From: an uncultured Planctomycetota bacterium
GTDB lineage: Bacteria > Planctomycetota > Brocadiia > CAIUPP01
Length of the DNA stretch: 42,944 nucleotides
Reading direction: 5' to 3'
Assembly: GCA_903901045.1 (NCBI GenBank)
Contig: CAIUPP010000110.1
Coordinates: 1 to 42,944 of the forward strand
Each line of letters begins with the position of its first letter. Position 1 is the first letter of the stretch. The position numbers were made by a program, and so were the translations under genes. Of this stretch, positions 42,739 to 42,944 are shown piece by piece. Below the pieces are notes generated by a model. The model did not search any database, was not told the DNA's origin, and saw nothing but the letters and a program-made list of their open reading frames with translations.

Positions 42739-42944
42739 ATGAGCGACATCACCCGTCCGGAGTTCCAATCGCGCCTGAAGAAGTTCCAGCAGAACATCCG
42801 TTTGGCCGGCTTGGACGCCGCGCTGGTGCATGGGAACGAAGCGGACTTTGCGAACGTCCGCTACCTTTCGGAGTACTGGCCGACGTTCGAGGCGGGCGGG
42901 GTGTTCGTCCCGGCGCAGGGCAGTCCGGTCCTCATCATCGGTCC
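42739..42944 (+). CDS. M24/creatinase-type peptidase, N-terminal part (runs off right edge)
   Basis: The first 68 residues of a protein that starts at ATG 42739 (GGAG 8 nt upstream). MSDITRPEFQSRLKKFQQ and AGLDAALVHGNEADFANVRYLSEYWPTFEAGG are typical of the creatinase/Xaa-Pro aminopeptidase N-terminal domain (PF01321). The catalytic M24 domain would lie outside the window. It follows the amidohydrolase by 47 nt and probably belongs to the same operon; some relatives act on creatine-like amides rather than peptides. Confidence 0.75.
   Translation, partial: MSDITRPEFQSRLKKFQQNIRLAGLDAALVHGNEADFANVRYLSEYWPTFEAGGVFVPAQGSPVLIIG

Noticed and set aside
1-42944. CRISPR arrays, rRNA genes or phage structural genes
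   Set aside because: I saw no regularly spaced repeats, no rRNA-like sequence and no phage proteins.

Overview
The window (42,944 bases, GC-rich) looks like a chromosomal segment of an uncultured bacterium of the PVC/Planctomycetota–Lentisphaerota type. The clues are two large prepilin-type proteins, DUF4838+CBM9 glycosidase-like proteins, several ceramidase-like and AmdH2-type amidohydrolases, a DUF1080 protein and a Gfo/Idh/MocA dehydrogenase, all packed round glycoside hydrolases. This phylum-level placement is inference from gene families; no rRNA or marker gene is present.

Layout. (1) 1-612: the 3' end of an IS5-type transposase, a gene-free stretch with two hairpins, and the 3' half of a tRNA-Pro(GGG) that runs into the end of the next gene. 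(2) 613-22007, all minus strand: a single-direction run that reads LacI regulator, pseudopilin, hairpin, DUF4838/CBM9, secreted repeat protein, tandem alpha/beta hydrolase, amidohydrolase, GH20-like, GH1, ceramidase-like, clan GH-A glycosidase, esterase, ceramidase-like, GH4, GH36. A near-consensus sigma70 promoter with a 14-bp perfect palindrome on its start site lies ahead of the LacI gene. (3) 22315-30987, minus strand: Gfo/Idh/MocA dehydrogenase, DUF1080, GH36, HpcH/HpaI aldolase, subtilase, GH4, and two overlapping amidohydrolases. (4) 31202-42944, plus strand, divergent from (3): GntR/LacI hybrid regulator, pseudopilin, hairpin, DUF4838/CBM9, GNAT, BNR sialidase, tandem alpha/beta hydrolase (frameshifted), PIG-L deacetylase, secreted repeat protein, amidohydrolase, and the start of an M24/creatinase-type peptidase.

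How the genes fit together. The window is a large glycan-use locus. Regions (2) and (4) are two diverged copies of one module: own regulator, pseudopilin, strong hairpin, secreted DUF4838/CBM9 protein, secreted DYPADRKAAMD repeat protein, tandem esterase and amidohydrolase. Each copy carries a different set of cytoplasmic enzymes. Only the pseudopilin, DUF4838 and repeat proteins have export signals; the hydrolases appear cytoplasmic. No transporter or SusC/D pair is visible. Region (3) combines GH4 with a Gfo/Idh/MocA–DUF1080 pair, which suggests glycoside cleavage by 3-keto chemistry. Alpha-galactosidase-like, hexosaminidase-like, sialidase-like, deacetylase and esterase genes point to a decorated, possibly amino-sugar-containing glycan, but the substrate cannot be fixed from sequence.
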